64,000 nt of DNA from Chlamydiales bacterium. GTDB lineage: Bacteria; Chlamydiota; Chlamydiia; Chlamydiales; JAAKFR01. The DNA lies in NCBI GenBank assembly GCA_022601535.1, contig JAJACK010000002.1:143714-207713 (forward strand), in the 5' to 3' direction. Both the position numbers and the translations under genes were made by a program. The notes below the pieces were generated by a model, which was not told the DNA's origin, did no database searches, and saw only the letters and a program-made list of their open reading frames with translations. Below, one piece after another: positions 1 through 9,196 of this stretch; position 1 is the stretch's first letter, and each line of letters begins with the position of its first letter.

Positions 1-2
1 CA

Positions 3-1268
3 TTTTCTTCAACTCTACACCCTTATAATGGAAATCTAAAAGGGTGTGGAATTGTAAATAATGGAGAGATCTTGCGGGTGATTATCCCTCAAAAAACAAG
101 CGAATTACAACCCCTTTGCGACCGATATAAAGAGATGGGCTACCACGTTGTTGAATCAAACCTTCACTTCGATGGGGGAGTTCTCGACTCCGAGTACCCT
201 TATGTTACCTTCGATAAGGGCGTTGAATTTAAAGCAACTCTTATCGATGCATCAATGGATCAGGCTCTTTCTTACCACGACCTTCTTTTCCAAGTCGAAG
301 GAGAAGTGCAGGGAGTCTTTTTGTCGGGAAATCTTCCGATGAATCACCTTCAAATTATCGACGCGGATATTGCAGACGACTCCCCTTTTTGGGCTTATAA
401 GAGTCAGGTTCCTGTCGATAGTATTTTGGGTGATGGAATCATTATTTCACAAAATTACCGAAAAAATGGAATCCGTTTGGGAGATCGAGGCTATTTGAGC
501 TATTTTGCTGCAACTCCCACCTCGACTCAAGAACAGAGACTCCCTATCTTTGTCGCCGGATTTTATGATCCAGGCCTCGTTTCATTTGGACATAAATTCG
601 CTTTTGTCGATCCCAAAGTGACAACCTCCCTTAGAGGGAGTCTTTCAGCCCCTGATCAAACCCTTGGTAATGGTGTAAATCTTTGGATTGCTGATGTAAA
701 TGATGCCCATAAAGTGAAACAAGAACTCGTCTCTCAGCTTGACAAGCTCGGATTGGGGAAATATTGGGAAGTTGAATCCTACCACGACTACGACTTTGTT
801 CAGCCTATTTTACAACAACTTTCAAGTGATAAGACCCTCTTCTCCCTCGTTGCTTTCTTGATCCTCCTCGTCGCTTGTTCGAATATCATTTCGATGTTGA
901 TTCTCCTTGTAAATGACAAGAAAAAAGAGATTGGGATCATGCGGGCAATGGGAGCTACCTCAAAAAATATCGCCTCGATTTTTGGGATCTGTGGATTTAT
1001 TATGGGAATCATCAGCTGCCTTCTAGGAACTGTTTTAGCCATCTTTACGGTTCATCACATTGAATTTTTGGTCAGCATGCTCAATTTCTTTAAAGGGCAT
1101 GAGATGTTTCAAACGGCATTTTTTGGAGCAAAACTCCCCTCTACAGTGAGTTGGGCATCTGTCATATTTGTTTTAGCAACCACTTTAGTCCTCTCAATCA
1201 TTGCTGGGCTTGTTCCAGCTCTTAAAGCGGCCCGTCTCAATCCGACAGAAACATTGAGGGGTGAATGA
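3..1268 (+). CDS. FtsX-type permease of a Lol-like lipoprotein-releasing ABC transporter (5' end outside window)
   Basis: The reading frame is open from base 3, with no stop before an internal TTG at 72, so the gene very probably begins upstream of the window and is partial. The visible part has a long extracytoplasmic domain (about residues 1-250 from base 72) followed by three membrane segments and the FtsX/LolC/LolE signature region (VNDKKKEIGIMRAMGA) and the typical C-terminal AxxAARLNPxExLRGE end. The N-terminal membrane segment of the family lies off the window. It overlaps the next ATPase gene by 4 bp (ATGA), so the two are translationally coupled. Inferred role: extracting lipoproteins from the inner membrane for transfer to the outer membrane. 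LolC versus LolE cannot be decided. Confidence 0.85.
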   Translation, partial: FSSTLHPYNGNLKGCGIVNNGEILRVIIPQKTSELQPLCDRYKEMGYHVVESNLHFDGGVLDSEYPYVTFDKGVEFKATLIDASMDQALSYHDLLFQVEGEVQGVFLSGNLPMNHLQIIDADIADDSPFWAYKSQVPVDSILGDGIIISQNYRKNGIRLGDRGYLSYFAATPTSTQEQRLPIFVAGFYDPGLVSFGHKFAFVDPKVTTSLRGSLSAPDQTLGNGVNLWIADVNDAHKVKQELVSQLDKLGLGKYWEVESYHDYDFVQPILQQLSSDKTLFSLVAFLILLVACSNIISMLILLVNDKKKEIGIMRAMGATSKNIASIFGICGFIMGIISCLLGTVLAIFTVHHIEFLVSMLNFFKGHEMFQTAFFGAKLPSTVSWASVIFVLATTLVLSIIAGLVPALKAARLNPTETLRGE

Positions 1269-1939
1269 TGACGACAATTTTAGCGGCAAAAAAACTCCAC
1301 AAAAGCTTCTTGAGACCCAAAAAAATCGATATCTTAGACGAGGTCTCACTCAAGCTTAAAACCGGTGAGAGCATCGCCATTATGGGAGCATCTGGAGAGG
1401 GAAAAACGACCCTTTTGCAGATTTTAGGGACACTTGATAATGCGACTTCTGGCTCTTTAGAGATTGTAGGTCAACGTGTCACAGGAAAAAATGCCCCGAA
1501 TCTTCGGAACCAGCATATTGGGTTTGTCTTTCAATCGTGTAATTTGCTTGCCGACTACACCGCTTTGCACAATGTGTTAATGCCAGCACTGATTGCTGGA
1601 GAAGATATTTCTAAAGGATCTAAAAGCTATTTCAGAGCTTTAGAATTACTCAAACATGTTGGGCTTGAAGATCGAATCCACTTTCCTTCAAAGCTCCTCT
1701 CAGGTGGTGAAAAACAACGTGTTTCCATCGCCCGAGCGCTTTGCAATGACCCTCAAATCATCTTAGCTGATGAGCCGTCGGGAAATTTAGACCATTCAAC
1801 ATCAACGCATATTCACGCCCTTCTCTTGCAATGTGCACAGCAATTCAATAAAGGACTGATCGTGGTGACACACGATCAAGAGCTTGCAAGTCTTTGTCAA
1901 TCGACGATGATTTTAAAAGAAGGGAATTTGACTACTTAA
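1265..1939 (+). CDS. lolD: LolD-like ABC transporter ATP-binding protein
   Basis: A 224-residue ATPase with Walker A GASGEGKT (about residues 41-48), Q-loop region FVFQSCNLL, ABC signature LSGGEKQRVSIARAL, Walker B IILADEP and the H-loop VVTHD. Size and motif pattern fit the LolD/MacB-type ATPases that pair with FtsX-fold permeases. It starts inside the stop of the preceding permease gene (ATGA overlap), which indicates one complex. It would energise lipoprotein release at the inner membrane. A MacB-like export ATPase is the alternative. Confidence 0.85.
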   Translation: MMTTILAAKKLHKSFLRPKKIDILDEVSLKLKTGESIAIMGASGEGKTTLLQILGTLDNATSGSLEIVGQRVTGKNAPNLRNQHIGFVFQSCNLLADYTALHNVLMPALIAGEDISKGSKSYFRALELLKHVGLEDRIHFPSKLLSGGEKQRVSIARALCNDPQIILADEPSGNLDHSTSTHIHALLLQCAQQFNKGLIVVTHDQELASLCQSTMILKEGNLTT

Positions 1940-1952
1940 GGAGACTCTGACA

Positions 1953-3143
1953 ATGAACAAAAGCTTTATCACCCATCTCGACAATGAAATTGAACAACTG
2001 AAAGAGAACGGCCTCTACAAAAGTGAGCGTATCATCCTCTCTCCTCAACAATCTGAAGTCTCTTTGAAAGGTCAAGAGCATGTCTTGAATTTCTGTTCAA
2101 ATAACTACCTAGGACTTGCCAATCACCCCCGAGTGGTTGAAGCTGCAAAATCGAGTTATAAAAAACATGGCTTTGGACTCGCCTCGGTACGTTTTATCTG
2201 TGGAACACAAGATGTTCATATTGAGCTTGAAAAGAAGATCTCCTCTTTCCTCGGAAGTGAAGAGACTATTTTGTACAGTTCATGCTTCGATGCAAATGGA
2301 GGACTTTTTGAGACTTTGCTTGGTCCAGAAGATGCGGTGATCAGCGATGCGCTTAACCATGCGAGTATTATCGATGGAATTCGTCTTTGCAAGGCAAAGC
2401 GACTCCGCTTCCGGAACAATGATATGGCTCATCTCGAAGAACAATTGAAAGAAGCACAAGATTGCCGTTTTAGGCTCATTGCGACAGATGGGGTTTTCTC
2501 CATGGATGGAATTATCGCTAATTTAGAAGCTGTTTGTGATCTAGCCGATAAATATGATGCGATTGTTATGATCGACGATTGTCACGCAGCAGGATTTTTG
2601 GGAGAAAATGGACGAGGCACACATGAATATTGCAAAGTGCTCGATCGAGTTGATATTATTACCGGAACCTTGGGTAAAGCGCTTGGAGGAGCTTCTGGGG
2701 GATTCACTTCAGGAAGAGCTCAAATCATCTCATGGCTTCGACAAAGATCACGCCCCTATCTCTTCTCAAATACGCTCGCCCCTTCGATCGCAACGGCATC
2801 TATCGAAGTTTTAAATATCCTAGAAGAAGAAGGAGCTGCACTGCGAGCACAGCTATTTGATAATGCCAACCATTTCCGAAAAAAAATGACAACCCTTGGC
2901 TTCACTCTTGCAGGGAAAGACCATCCAATTATCCCGGTCATGATTGGAGATGCCAAACTCACACAGGTTTTTGCAAAGAAAATGCTCGAAGAGGGAATCT
3001 ATGTGGTAGGATTTTTCTATCCAGTTGTCCCTCAGGGAGCGGCACGTATTCGAACACAAATGTCAGCAGTACATACAAAAGAGGATGTCGACAGAGCGAT
3101 TGCAGCTTTTGAAAAAGTTGGTAAAGAGCTGAATGTCATTTAA
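1953..3143 (+). CDS. kbl: Glycine C-acetyltransferase (2-amino-3-ketobutyrate CoA ligase)
   Basis: A 396-residue PLP enzyme of the alpha-oxoamine synthase family, the length of E. coli Kbl. The PLP lysine lies in TGTLGKALGG (K242), the glycine-rich N-terminal motif is NFCSNNYLGLA, and DDCHAAGF supplies the cofactor aspartate. It converts 2-amino-3-oxobutyrate plus CoA to glycine and acetyl-CoA in the cytosol. tdh follows after 6 bp, so the two steps of threonine breakdown are together. GGAG lies 10-12 bp before ATG. BioF and other family members are less likely because of the tdh partner. Confidence 0.93.
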   Translation: MNKSFITHLDNEIEQLKENGLYKSERIILSPQQSEVSLKGQEHVLNFCSNNYLGLANHPRVVEAAKSSYKKHGFGLASVRFICGTQDVHIELEKKISSFLGSEETILYSSCFDANGGLFETLLGPEDAVISDALNHASIIDGIRLCKAKRLRFRNNDMAHLEEQLKEAQDCRFRLIATDGVFSMDGIIANLEAVCDLADKYDAIVMIDDCHAAGFLGENGRGTHEYCKVLDRVDIITGTLGKALGGASGGFTSGRAQIISWLRQRSRPYLFSNTLAPSIATASIEVLNILEEEGAALRAQLFDNANHFRKKMTTLGFTLAGKDHPIIPVMIGDAKLTQVFAKKMLEEGIYVVGFFYPVVPQGAARIRTQMSAVHTKEDVDRAIAAFEKVGKELNVI

Positions 3144-3149
3144 AAATTT

Positions 3150-4178
3150 ATGAAAGCAATTGTTAAAAAAGAGCCCAAAGAAGGTGTTTGGGTAGAAGAT
3201 GTCCCAATTCCAGTCATTGGAGAGGACGATCTCTTGATTAAAATCGAGAAAACATCGATTTGTGGAACTGATGTCCACCTCTATAAGTGGGATGAATGGG
3301 CATCTAAAACACTCCCTGTCCCCTCAACTATTGGCCATGAATTTGTAGGACGTGTTGTTGAAATAGGAAAAAATGTCAAAGGATTTAAAGAGGGAGACCG
3401 TGTTTCTGGAGAGGGACATATCACTTGTGGACGGTGCTACCAGTGTCGCATAGGAAAGCGGGTTTTATGCCCTCACACAGTTGGTGTTGGAGTGAACCGA
3501 GATGGCTGTTTTGCTGAGTTTCTCAGTATTCCAGCAAGTAACGCTTTTCCTGTTCCAGAGTCTATTTCAGATGAAGTTGCCTGTATCTTTGACCCAATGG
3601 GCAATGCTGTTCATACCGCACTCTCTTGTGATCTTGTTGGAAAAGATGTTCTTATCACTGGAGCTGGACCAATTGGCTTGATGAGCATTCCGATTGCAAA
3701 AAAAGCTGGTGCACGCAATGTTGTGATTTCAGATCTCAATCCTTACAGGCTTGAGCTTGCAAAAAAGATGAATCCCACACGAGTGGTTGACATTTCAAAA
3801 GAATCGGTCAAATCGGCTATCAAAGAGATTGGAATGACAGAAGGGTTTGAAGTGTGTTTAGAAATGTCGGGAAGCCCCAAAGCATTTGAAGAACTTCCAG
3901 ATCTTGCAACAACAGGTGGACAGCTTATTCTCTTGGGGATCCTTCCTTCTCATGCAGCAATTGACTGGGTCTCTGTTATCTTTAAAATGTTGACGATCAA
4001 AGGAATTTATGGACGTCGAATCTTTGAGACGTGGTACCAAATGTGCCACCTCCTAGAAAGTGGACTTGACATCACTCCTGTGATCACGCACCGTTACTCT
4101 GCAGATGATTTTCAAAAAGGATTCGATGCGATGCTCTCTGGCAATGCTGGAAAAGTGATCCTCGACTGGACATGTTAG
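3150..4178 (+). CDS. tdh: L-threonine 3-dehydrogenase
   Basis: A 342-residue zinc-dependent medium-chain dehydrogenase. Catalytic zinc ligand C38 is in SICGTDVH, with GHEFVG following. The structural zinc site has C93, C96, C99 and C107, the same spacing as E. coli Tdh. The NAD site is [10 protein letters not shown]. It oxidises threonine to 2-amino-3-oxobutyrate, the substrate of the preceding kbl product. It overlaps the next gene by 7 bp, suggesting one operon kbl-tdh-ispA. Confidence 0.93.
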   Translation: MKAIVKKEPKEGVWVEDVPIPVIGEDDLLIKIEKTSICGTDVHLYKWDEWASKTLPVPSTIGHEFVGRVVEIGKNVKGFKEGDRVSGEGHITCGRCYQCRIGKRVLCPHTVGVGVNRDGCFAEFLSIPASNAFPVPESISDEVACIFDPMGNAVHTALSCDLVGKDVLITGAGPIGLMSIPIAKKAGARNVVISDLNPYRLELAKKMNPTRVVDISKESVKSAIKEIGMTEGFEVCLEMSGSPKAFEELPDLATTGGQLILLGILPSHAAIDWVSVIFKMLTIKGIYGRRIFETWYQMCHLLESGLDITPVITHRYSADDFQKGFDAMLSGNAGKVILDWTC

Positions 4179-4924
4179 ACTTAATTAATCAAGCATTAGA
4201 AACAGTGATCCCAAAGGGGGCTCTTCTCAAAGAACCTGCCCTCTACTCTCTTCTTTCAAACGGTAAACGGATCCGTCCCCTCCTTGTTTTAACAACTGTT
4301 GAAATGCTCCAAGCTCCTATTGAAAAAGCTCTCAAACCTGCCTGTGCTCTTGAACTTATTCATACCTATTCACTCATCCACGATGACCTCCCCTGTATGG
4401 ATGATGACGACTATCGGCGTGGAAAAAAAACACTTCATCGCGCCTATGATGAAGCTACTGCTGTGCTCACTGGAGACTACCTTCTCACCTATGCTTTTGA
4501 GCTTTTAAGTCAGGCCACAGACCTTAAATCTGAGCAGCGACTTAAACTGATCCAAATCCTCTCAAAAAGAGCTGGTATTTTTGGGATGGTAGGAGGTCAA
4601 GTCTTAGATATTCAAGAGAGTAAAGAGGTTGACCTTCTTCATTCTTTGAAAACAGCAGCTCTTTTTCAAGCCGCCCTCGAATTTGCTGAAGTGATCGGTG
4701 AAGTGGATGATCCCAAACTTTCTGAATTTGGCCACTCCTTTGGAATGCTCTTTCAAGCGGCAGATGATCTCGATGATAAAGACCATCCGTTAGGAGAAGA
4801 GCATGCCAAAAAGAGCGCAGCAAAAGCATTAGAGCAGTGCGAAGGCATCCTCGCTCAACTCAACTACAATACAGCCCCTTTAAAGAGCTATCTTGAGATG
4901 TACTTAGGTTTAGCGCTCCTATAG
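4172..4924 (+). CDS. ispA: Short-chain polyprenyl (farnesyl/geranylgeranyl) diphosphate synthase
   Basis: A 250-residue trans-isoprenyl diphosphate synthase. GKRIRP is at residues 31-36, the first aspartate-rich motif [10 protein letters not shown] at about 71-80, and the second DDLDDKD near residue 200. It is shorter than the usual ~290 residues of bacterial IspA: the N-terminus starts close to GKRIRP and the C-terminal helices are trimmed. It makes C15/C20 prenyl diphosphate for quinone and lipid-carrier synthesis. Start ATG lies inside the end of tdh. Its 3' end overlaps the convergent carbonic anhydrase gene by 37 bp. Confidence 0.85.
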   Translation: MLDLINQALETVIPKGALLKEPALYSLLSNGKRIRPLLVLTTVEMLQAPIEKALKPACALELIHTYSLIHDDLPCMDDDDYRRGKKTLHRAYDEATAVLTGDYLLTYAFELLSQATDLKSEQRLKLIQILSKRAGIFGMVGGQVLDIQESKEVDLLHSLKTAALFQAALEFAEVIGEVDDPKLSEFGHSFGMLFQAADDLDDKDHPLGEEHAKKSAAKALEQCEGILAQLNYNTAPLKSYLEMYLGLALL

Positions 4925-5616
4925 ACCTTTCGGCCATTAAGTGGCATCGTGGGGCGATTATTCGCTGGAAAAAACCTTCGAAAATCTTCGATTTGTTCCT
5001 TAGAAAATTGCATTGGTCTTTCCCAGATGTACCACATCACATTTGGAATGCAAGGAGGGCTAGTGCTCGATCCTTTATAGTGAAAGAGGTTAGATTTTTG
5101 TGGGAAAAAAGAGAGTAGATCGATTTTATCTTTTGAATAGACTCCTCTATCTCCTGTTTGTTGGTCGATCTTTTCCCAAATGGTGTCCATTGCCTTAAGA
5201 GGCTCTCCTTCAATACAAAATAATCCTAAAACAACAATGTCTCCTGCTTTATTTTGGTGGAGAAAATGCGTTTCAATCGGGTAATGGAGTCCGTTTACTG
5301 TGTGCTCTGAAGGGTAATGAGAGTGGAACTGAACTAAATCGTATCGCTCTCCGCCAACTGTAATATAAGCCCCTTTTTGAGGTGTAACCTTCAGTTGATA
5401 GCCTACATTCTTTACTTTGAACGTGGTAGGAGGATAGTGAAACTCAATCGAGGGAAAATCTTCAATTGTCACATCACCTGTGTCAATATTGATTGGAGAT
5501 TGATATTTGCCTGTTTGACACTCCCCTCCCCAACTCTCAGTTCCATTTTCCCCTGAATAGGAGACTTTGGCACAAAGTGGTGTCATCAACACCAAATAGA
5601 AAAAAATTGCTCTCAT
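4888..5616 (-). CDS. Exported alpha-type carbonic anhydrase
   Basis: A 242-residue protein with an N-terminal signal peptide (about residues 1-16, cleavage near LCA-K). Alpha-CA motifs are all present: SYSGENG near the mature N-terminus, QSPINI, the zinc histidines in FHSH and ETHF, EHTVNG, and GSSTSPPC. It hydrates CO2 to bicarbonate, here in the periplasm. A strong Shine-Dalgarno GGAGGG precedes the ATG. It stands alone, convergent with ispA and divergent from the sugar transferase. An exported alpha-CA is unusual for a chlamydia and could be acquired. Confidence 0.9.
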   Translation of the reverse strand: MRAIFFYLVLMTPLCAKVSYSGENGTESWGGECQTGKYQSPINIDTGDVTIEDFPSIEFHYPPTTFKVKNVGYQLKVTPQKGAYITVGGERYDLVQFHSHYPSEHTVNGLHYPIETHFLHQNKAGDIVVLGLFCIEGEPLKAMDTIWEKIDQQTGDRGVYSKDKIDLLSFFPQKSNLFHYKGSSTSPPCIPNVMWYIWERPMQFSKEQIEDFRRFFPANNRPTMPLNGRKVYRSAKPKYISR

Positions 5617-5696
5617 TTCACCCTCCGTTTCCTCTTGTATACACCATCTTTCAATGTTTTCTAGAAAAAAAAGATTATTCTAGCTATTTTTTTGGC

Positions 5697-6296
5697 ATGA
5701 AACGATGGGTTGATTTACCACTAAGTTTAATTGCTCTTATTTTGCTCACCCCTTTTTTTCTTCTTATTGCTGTCATTATTTCAATCGCTTCGCCCGGACC
5801 TATTTTCTACTCACAAAAGCGATTAGGGAAAAATGGAAAGGTGTTTTGCTGTTATAAATTCCGGACAATGCACATCGATGCAGATAACAGGTTAACACAG
5901 ATTCTTCAGCTCTATCCAGAATACAAAAAAGAGTGGGTCTCCCATCAAAAATTGAAAGAAGATCCTCGGATCTTTTCTCTTGGTCGGGTACTTCGAAGAT
6001 TTTCTCTCGATGAGCTTCCACAATTTTACAATGTTTTGAAAGGAGATTTAAGCATCGTCGGCCCCCGCCCCTATATGGTGGATCAAAAAAAACTCCTCGG
6101 CTCCTATTGTGATAAAATTTTATCCCTTAGACCTGGGATTACAGGACTGTGGCAAACCTCAGGACGAAGCTCAACAACATTTAAAGAGAGAATCAAACTC
6201 GATGCAGCATATGTTGATCGGAGATCCCCCTTTCTCAATCTTCAGTTAATTTTAAAAACTGTTCCAGCGGTATTTTTCCAAAATGATGCGTGCTAG
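5697..6296 (+). CDS. Bacterial sugar transferase (undecaprenyl-phosphate sugar-1-phosphate transferase family)
   Basis: The start is set at ATG 5697, giving 199 residues; the open frame continues upstream to 5493 but that part only shadows the carbonic anhydrase gene. One N-terminal hydrophobic segment (about residues 7-31) is followed by the family motifs KRLGKNGKVF, YKFRTM, the acidic SLDELPQ, GDLSIVGPRP and LRPGITGLWQ. Such enzymes transfer a hexose-1-phosphate to undecaprenyl phosphate to start a surface polysaccharide. No other glycan genes are adjacent, so the product is unknown. It overlaps the next gene by 14 bp. Confidence 0.85.
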   Translation: MKRWVDLPLSLIALILLTPFFLLIAVIISIASPGPIFYSQKRLGKNGKVFCCYKFRTMHIDADNRLTQILQLYPEYKKEWVSHQKLKEDPRIFSLGRVLRRFSLDELPQFYNVLKGDLSIVGPRPYMVDQKKLLGSYCDKILSLRPGITGLWQTSGRSSTTFKERIKLDAAYVDRRSPFLNLQLILKTVPAVFFQNDAC

Positions 6297-6792
6297 TTTT
6301 TTCATCTCTTTCCTTTCCGCTCTTCTCTTCCCTTCTTATTTCCCCACTGTCCATCTTGTATTTTTTGCTCCTCACCTAGTTGTTTGCTTTTACAAAAAGA
6401 CACGGTACGCTGTTTTGTGGAGAAGTTTGGGGTGTGGAGTTTTGATCGATCTTCTTTCATCAGCTCCGATCTTTGGCGTGACACCCTTGAGCTATTCTAT
6501 TGCAACGCTTTTTCTCTATGGAAGAAAGAGCAATTTTTTTGAAGATAAGCCTTCCACAATTCCTGTTCTAACAATCTTTTTCTCAATGGTTGTGGGAGTG
6601 ATTACAGCGGCAATATATCTCATTTTTGGTAGTGGATACACTTTTAGCTGGCGATTTATCGTGACAGATCTTTTAGAAATGCCCATTCTTGATGGACTAT
6701 TCGCTCTTTTTCTATTTGCCCTTCCCTTCCAAATCGGCCGAAGGGTGGCGAAGCTGAAGTTCTACGCACATTTTAAGAAAAAATACCGGTGA
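6283..6792 (+). CDS. Putative MreD-like integral membrane protein
   Basis: A 169-residue, almost wholly hydrophobic protein with about five membrane segments. The pattern of a GVLIDLLSSAPIFG loop followed by further helices resembles the rod-shape protein MreD, and the length fits (about 160-170). It overlaps the preceding sugar transferase by 14 bp and is probably co-transcribed with it. The assignment rests on topology and a loose motif only; an unrelated small membrane protein is possible. Confidence 0.4.
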   Translation: MMRASFFISFLSALLFPSYFPTVHLVFFAPHLVVCFYKKTRYAVLWRSLGCGVLIDLLSSAPIFGVTPLSYSIATLFLYGRKSNFFEDKPSTIPVLTIFFSMVVGVITAAIYLIFGSGYTFSWRFIVTDLLEMPILDGLFALFLFALPFQIGRRVAKLKFYAHFKKKYR

Positions 6793-8260
6793 TAATTTCC
6801 TCTGTCAATCGAAGGATCGCCTCTTCTTCCTGTTCTTTAAGCGCTTTATTTTGACTTAGATACTCCATCTCCTGAATATCCTCACTTTGTCTTCTTCTAA
6901 GGAGTCCCCCTTGAGCCGCTTGAGTCCTGCTTTCTATCGTAAAGAATTTTAAAGTGTGGTGTTCCTTGAGATATCCCCTCCAATAGTCAAATCTTGCGAT
7001 CAACTTAGCTCTAGGAATCTTTTCAATTTCTGCTGCAATTTCTTCAAGCTCTTCAGCTGGTATTTTTCCAATTTTTTCATGAAGCATAGAGTGGACTGCT
7101 GTCACAAGAGCGAGTCTTTCTCCCAGATTAGTCTCGGCATATAGAACTTTCTCAACATTCTCAAGACCTAGATATTTTTTTAATACAGCGCGTCTTAATT
7201 CTAGAGTTCGACTGCAACCAACAAGAAGCTCGACTCTAGTAGAAAGAGGTGCATCTGTTTGAAGAGTATGCAACTTCCACTCTGTGTAGACAAGATTAAG
7301 AGACATGGCAGCCCGATCTCCACAACGTGTAAGATCTGCTACAATCAAGTTAAAAAAGCGTTCTCTGAACTTGGGATCTTCATAGATGTCTTTTAAGATG
7401 GCACAGGTTGTTTCTGCAAGCCCCTTTTGGTCGCATTTAAAGTCTTTTGCTCTCTCTAGCCGTATAAGCCAAGTATAGAGATTTTTTTTCTCTTCCTCCT
7501 TCAATTTTGGACCCATCCACTCTTCAGTAAGACCCGCAGCTTTTTTCCATAAAGCGATCTTACAAGAAAACTTTTCAGCTAAAGTGGGTATCTTTTTACC
7601 ATGTGTAACAGTTTGCTCTCGAATAGATCGAGGGATTTGAGTTCCTTCAGTCATAAGAGAGGTTAATTGAGGGCAATTCCCCAAAGAGAGCGGAAGGATG
7701 GAAAGATTTGAATTCCTAAGTAATACCATCTTTCTGAGTTGAGTAAGGCCCCCAATGGAAGGTGGAAGGGTTCTTAGATCATTATCAAATAGATAAATTT
7801 CAATTAGATGTGTTAATTGCCCTATTGTGTCAGGAAGAGAGCTGAACTGATTATTTCCTATATAGAGTCCACTTAGATTTGTTAATCGATCGATGCTTTG
7901 AGGAAGTGTTGTTAAACGGTTACCATTCAGGTAAAGCTCTGTTAAATTGACCAAGAGGCCTATTGTTTCAGGAAGTCCTTCTAGCTGATTGTTAGAAGCA
8001 TTGAGTGTTGTCAGGTTTGTTAAGTGCCCGATACAATCTGGAAGTTCTTCAAGTTCACAAGAAGATAAGTTTAAATTTGTTTGGTTAAGTAAGGTTCCAG
8101 ATGCAATTGCTTGCTTCATCTCAGTTGAGTGCATTTGCAAAAACCCGACAAGCTCGTTAAATGCTTCAGGAGGAATGTGAGTTGCTTGATTTTTTACCTG
8201 TAGATCTTCTGGAAAAGGGAGAGAGTGACTCACTGAATGATATGATGATACTGGTCCCAT
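6773..8260 (-). CDS. LRR protein with NEL-like (IpaH/SspH-type) C-terminal domain; predicted secreted effector
   Basis: A 495-residue protein in three parts: a short N-terminal region (ATHIPPEAFNELVGFL), about six LRRs of 23 residues with the LxxLPxxIGxLxNL pattern (about residues 60-205), and a helical C-terminal domain of about 270 residues. That domain carries the motif TRCGDRAAMSLNLVYTEW (C313, D315), comparable to the catalytic CxD(R) of NEL E3 ubiquitin ligases. The same architecture is at 38003-39880 and 61898-63829. No signal peptide is seen, as expected for a type III effector. No Shine-Dalgarno precedes the ATG. The 3' end overlaps the convergent MreD-like gene by 20 bp. The ligase function is inference. 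Confidence 0.75.
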   Translation of the reverse strand: MGPVSSYHSVSHSLPFPEDLQVKNQATHIPPEAFNELVGFLQMHSTEMKQAIASGTLLNQTNLNLSSCELEELPDCIGHLTNLTTLNASNNQLEGLPETIGLLVNLTELYLNGNRLTTLPQSIDRLTNLSGLYIGNNQFSSLPDTIGQLTHLIEIYLFDNDLRTLPPSIGGLTQLRKMVLLRNSNLSILPLSLGNCPQLTSLMTEGTQIPRSIREQTVTHGKKIPTLAEKFSCKIALWKKAAGLTEEWMGPKLKEEEKKNLYTWLIRLERAKDFKCDQKGLAETTCAILKDIYEDPKFRERFFNLIVADLTRCGDRAAMSLNLVYTEWKLHTLQTDAPLSTRVELLVGCSRTLELRRAVLKKYLGLENVEKVLYAETNLGERLALVTAVHSMLHEKIGKIPAEELEEIAAEIEKIPRAKLIARFDYWRGYLKEHHTLKFFTIESRTQAAQGGLLRRRQSEDIQEMEYLSQNKALKEQEEEAILRLTEEIITGIFS

Positions 8261-8356
8261 GGGTAAACTTTACAATGCGTCTAGATTAAAATGGTAATGC
8301 TATTTTTTGATGAAATGTTAACACAAAAAGTGAGCAAATGGTTAAACTTGGGATCG

Positions 8357-9196
8357 ATGCATATCTCTGGAAAAAAAATTGCTGACAAACTTTTAGAAGG
8401 CTACCGCTTAGAAGTTGAAAGATTGGGCATGCGTCCTAAGCTTGCGGTTGTTTTGGTTGGAAAGCACGCTCCATCAGAGGCGTATGTACGAATGAAAGAG
8501 AAAGCGTGCTCTAAAGTTGGGGTCGACTCCCCTCTTTTTCGCTTCCCTGAAAATGTGAGCGAAAAGAGAGTCTTAGACCAAGTTCATGCACTCAACCAAG
8601 ACTCTTCTGTTCACGGTATTTTAGTTCAGCTTCCCCTGCCTGAGCAGATTGATGAGAGTCGTATTATCGATGCTATTGATCCAAAAAAGGATGTGGATGG
8701 CTTTCACCCTGTTAATTTAGGAAAACTTCTCTTAGGAGAAGAAAAGGGGTTTATCCCTTGTACACCTCTTGGGGTGCAAGTTCTTTTAGAAGAGAGCAAA
8801 ATTGCAACTGCTGGAAAACATGTAGTGATTGTTGGACGGAGCAATATTGTCGGTAAGCCACTGGCGGCGTTGTTAATGCAAAAGAAAAAAGGGGCAAATG
8901 CTACAGTCACTGTGGTCCATAGTCAGACAGAAAACCTAAGTGAGATCACTCGATCGGCAGATATTTTGATCGCTGCTATGGGAAAACCTCGCTTTATCCG
9001 GCAAGAGATGGTAAAAGAGGGTGCTGTTGTGATCGATGTGGGAATCTCTCGTGTTGAGGGGAAACTCATTGGTGATGTTGATTTTGAATCGGTTTCGAAA
9101 AAATGTCAGGCGATCACCCCTGTTCCTGGAGGTGTAGGGCCGATGACGGTGGCGATGCTCATCCATAATACAATTCAAAGTTTTCAATGTTGCTAA
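8357..9196 (+). CDS. folD: Bifunctional methylenetetrahydrofolate dehydrogenase/cyclohydrolase
   Basis: FolD motifs run throughout: YVRMKEKAC with the catalytic lysine, VQLPLPEQID, KDVDGFHPVN, PCTPLGV, VGRSNIVGKPLA for NADP and PVPGGVGPMT. It interconverts methylene- and formyl-tetrahydrofolate in the cytosol. The start is uncertain. The frame opens at ATG 8291 (301 residues), but ATG 8357 (279 residues) begins directly with the conserved MHISGKKIA and is closer to the usual family length. It overlaps apbE by 10 bp. The order folD-apbE-smpB-dnaN-recF is the chlamydial one. Confidence 0.92.
   Translation: MHISGKKIADKLLEGYRLEVERLGMRPKLAVVLVGKHAPSEAYVRMKEKACSKVGVDSPLFRFPENVSEKRVLDQVHALNQDSSVHGILVQLPLPEQIDESRIIDAIDPKKDVDGFHPVNLGKLLLGEEKGFIPCTPLGVQVLLEESKIATAGKHVVIVGRSNIVGKPLAALLMQKKKGANATVTVVHSQTENLSEITRSADILIAAMGKPRFIRQEMVKEGAVVIDVGISRVEGKLIGDVDFESVSKKCQAITPVPGGVGPMTVAMLIHNTIQSFQCC

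Noticed and set aside
5493..5696. Upstream extension of the sugar transferase frame
   Set aside because: It overlaps the carbonic anhydrase start region and lacks family similarity; the membrane segment begins after ATG 5697.
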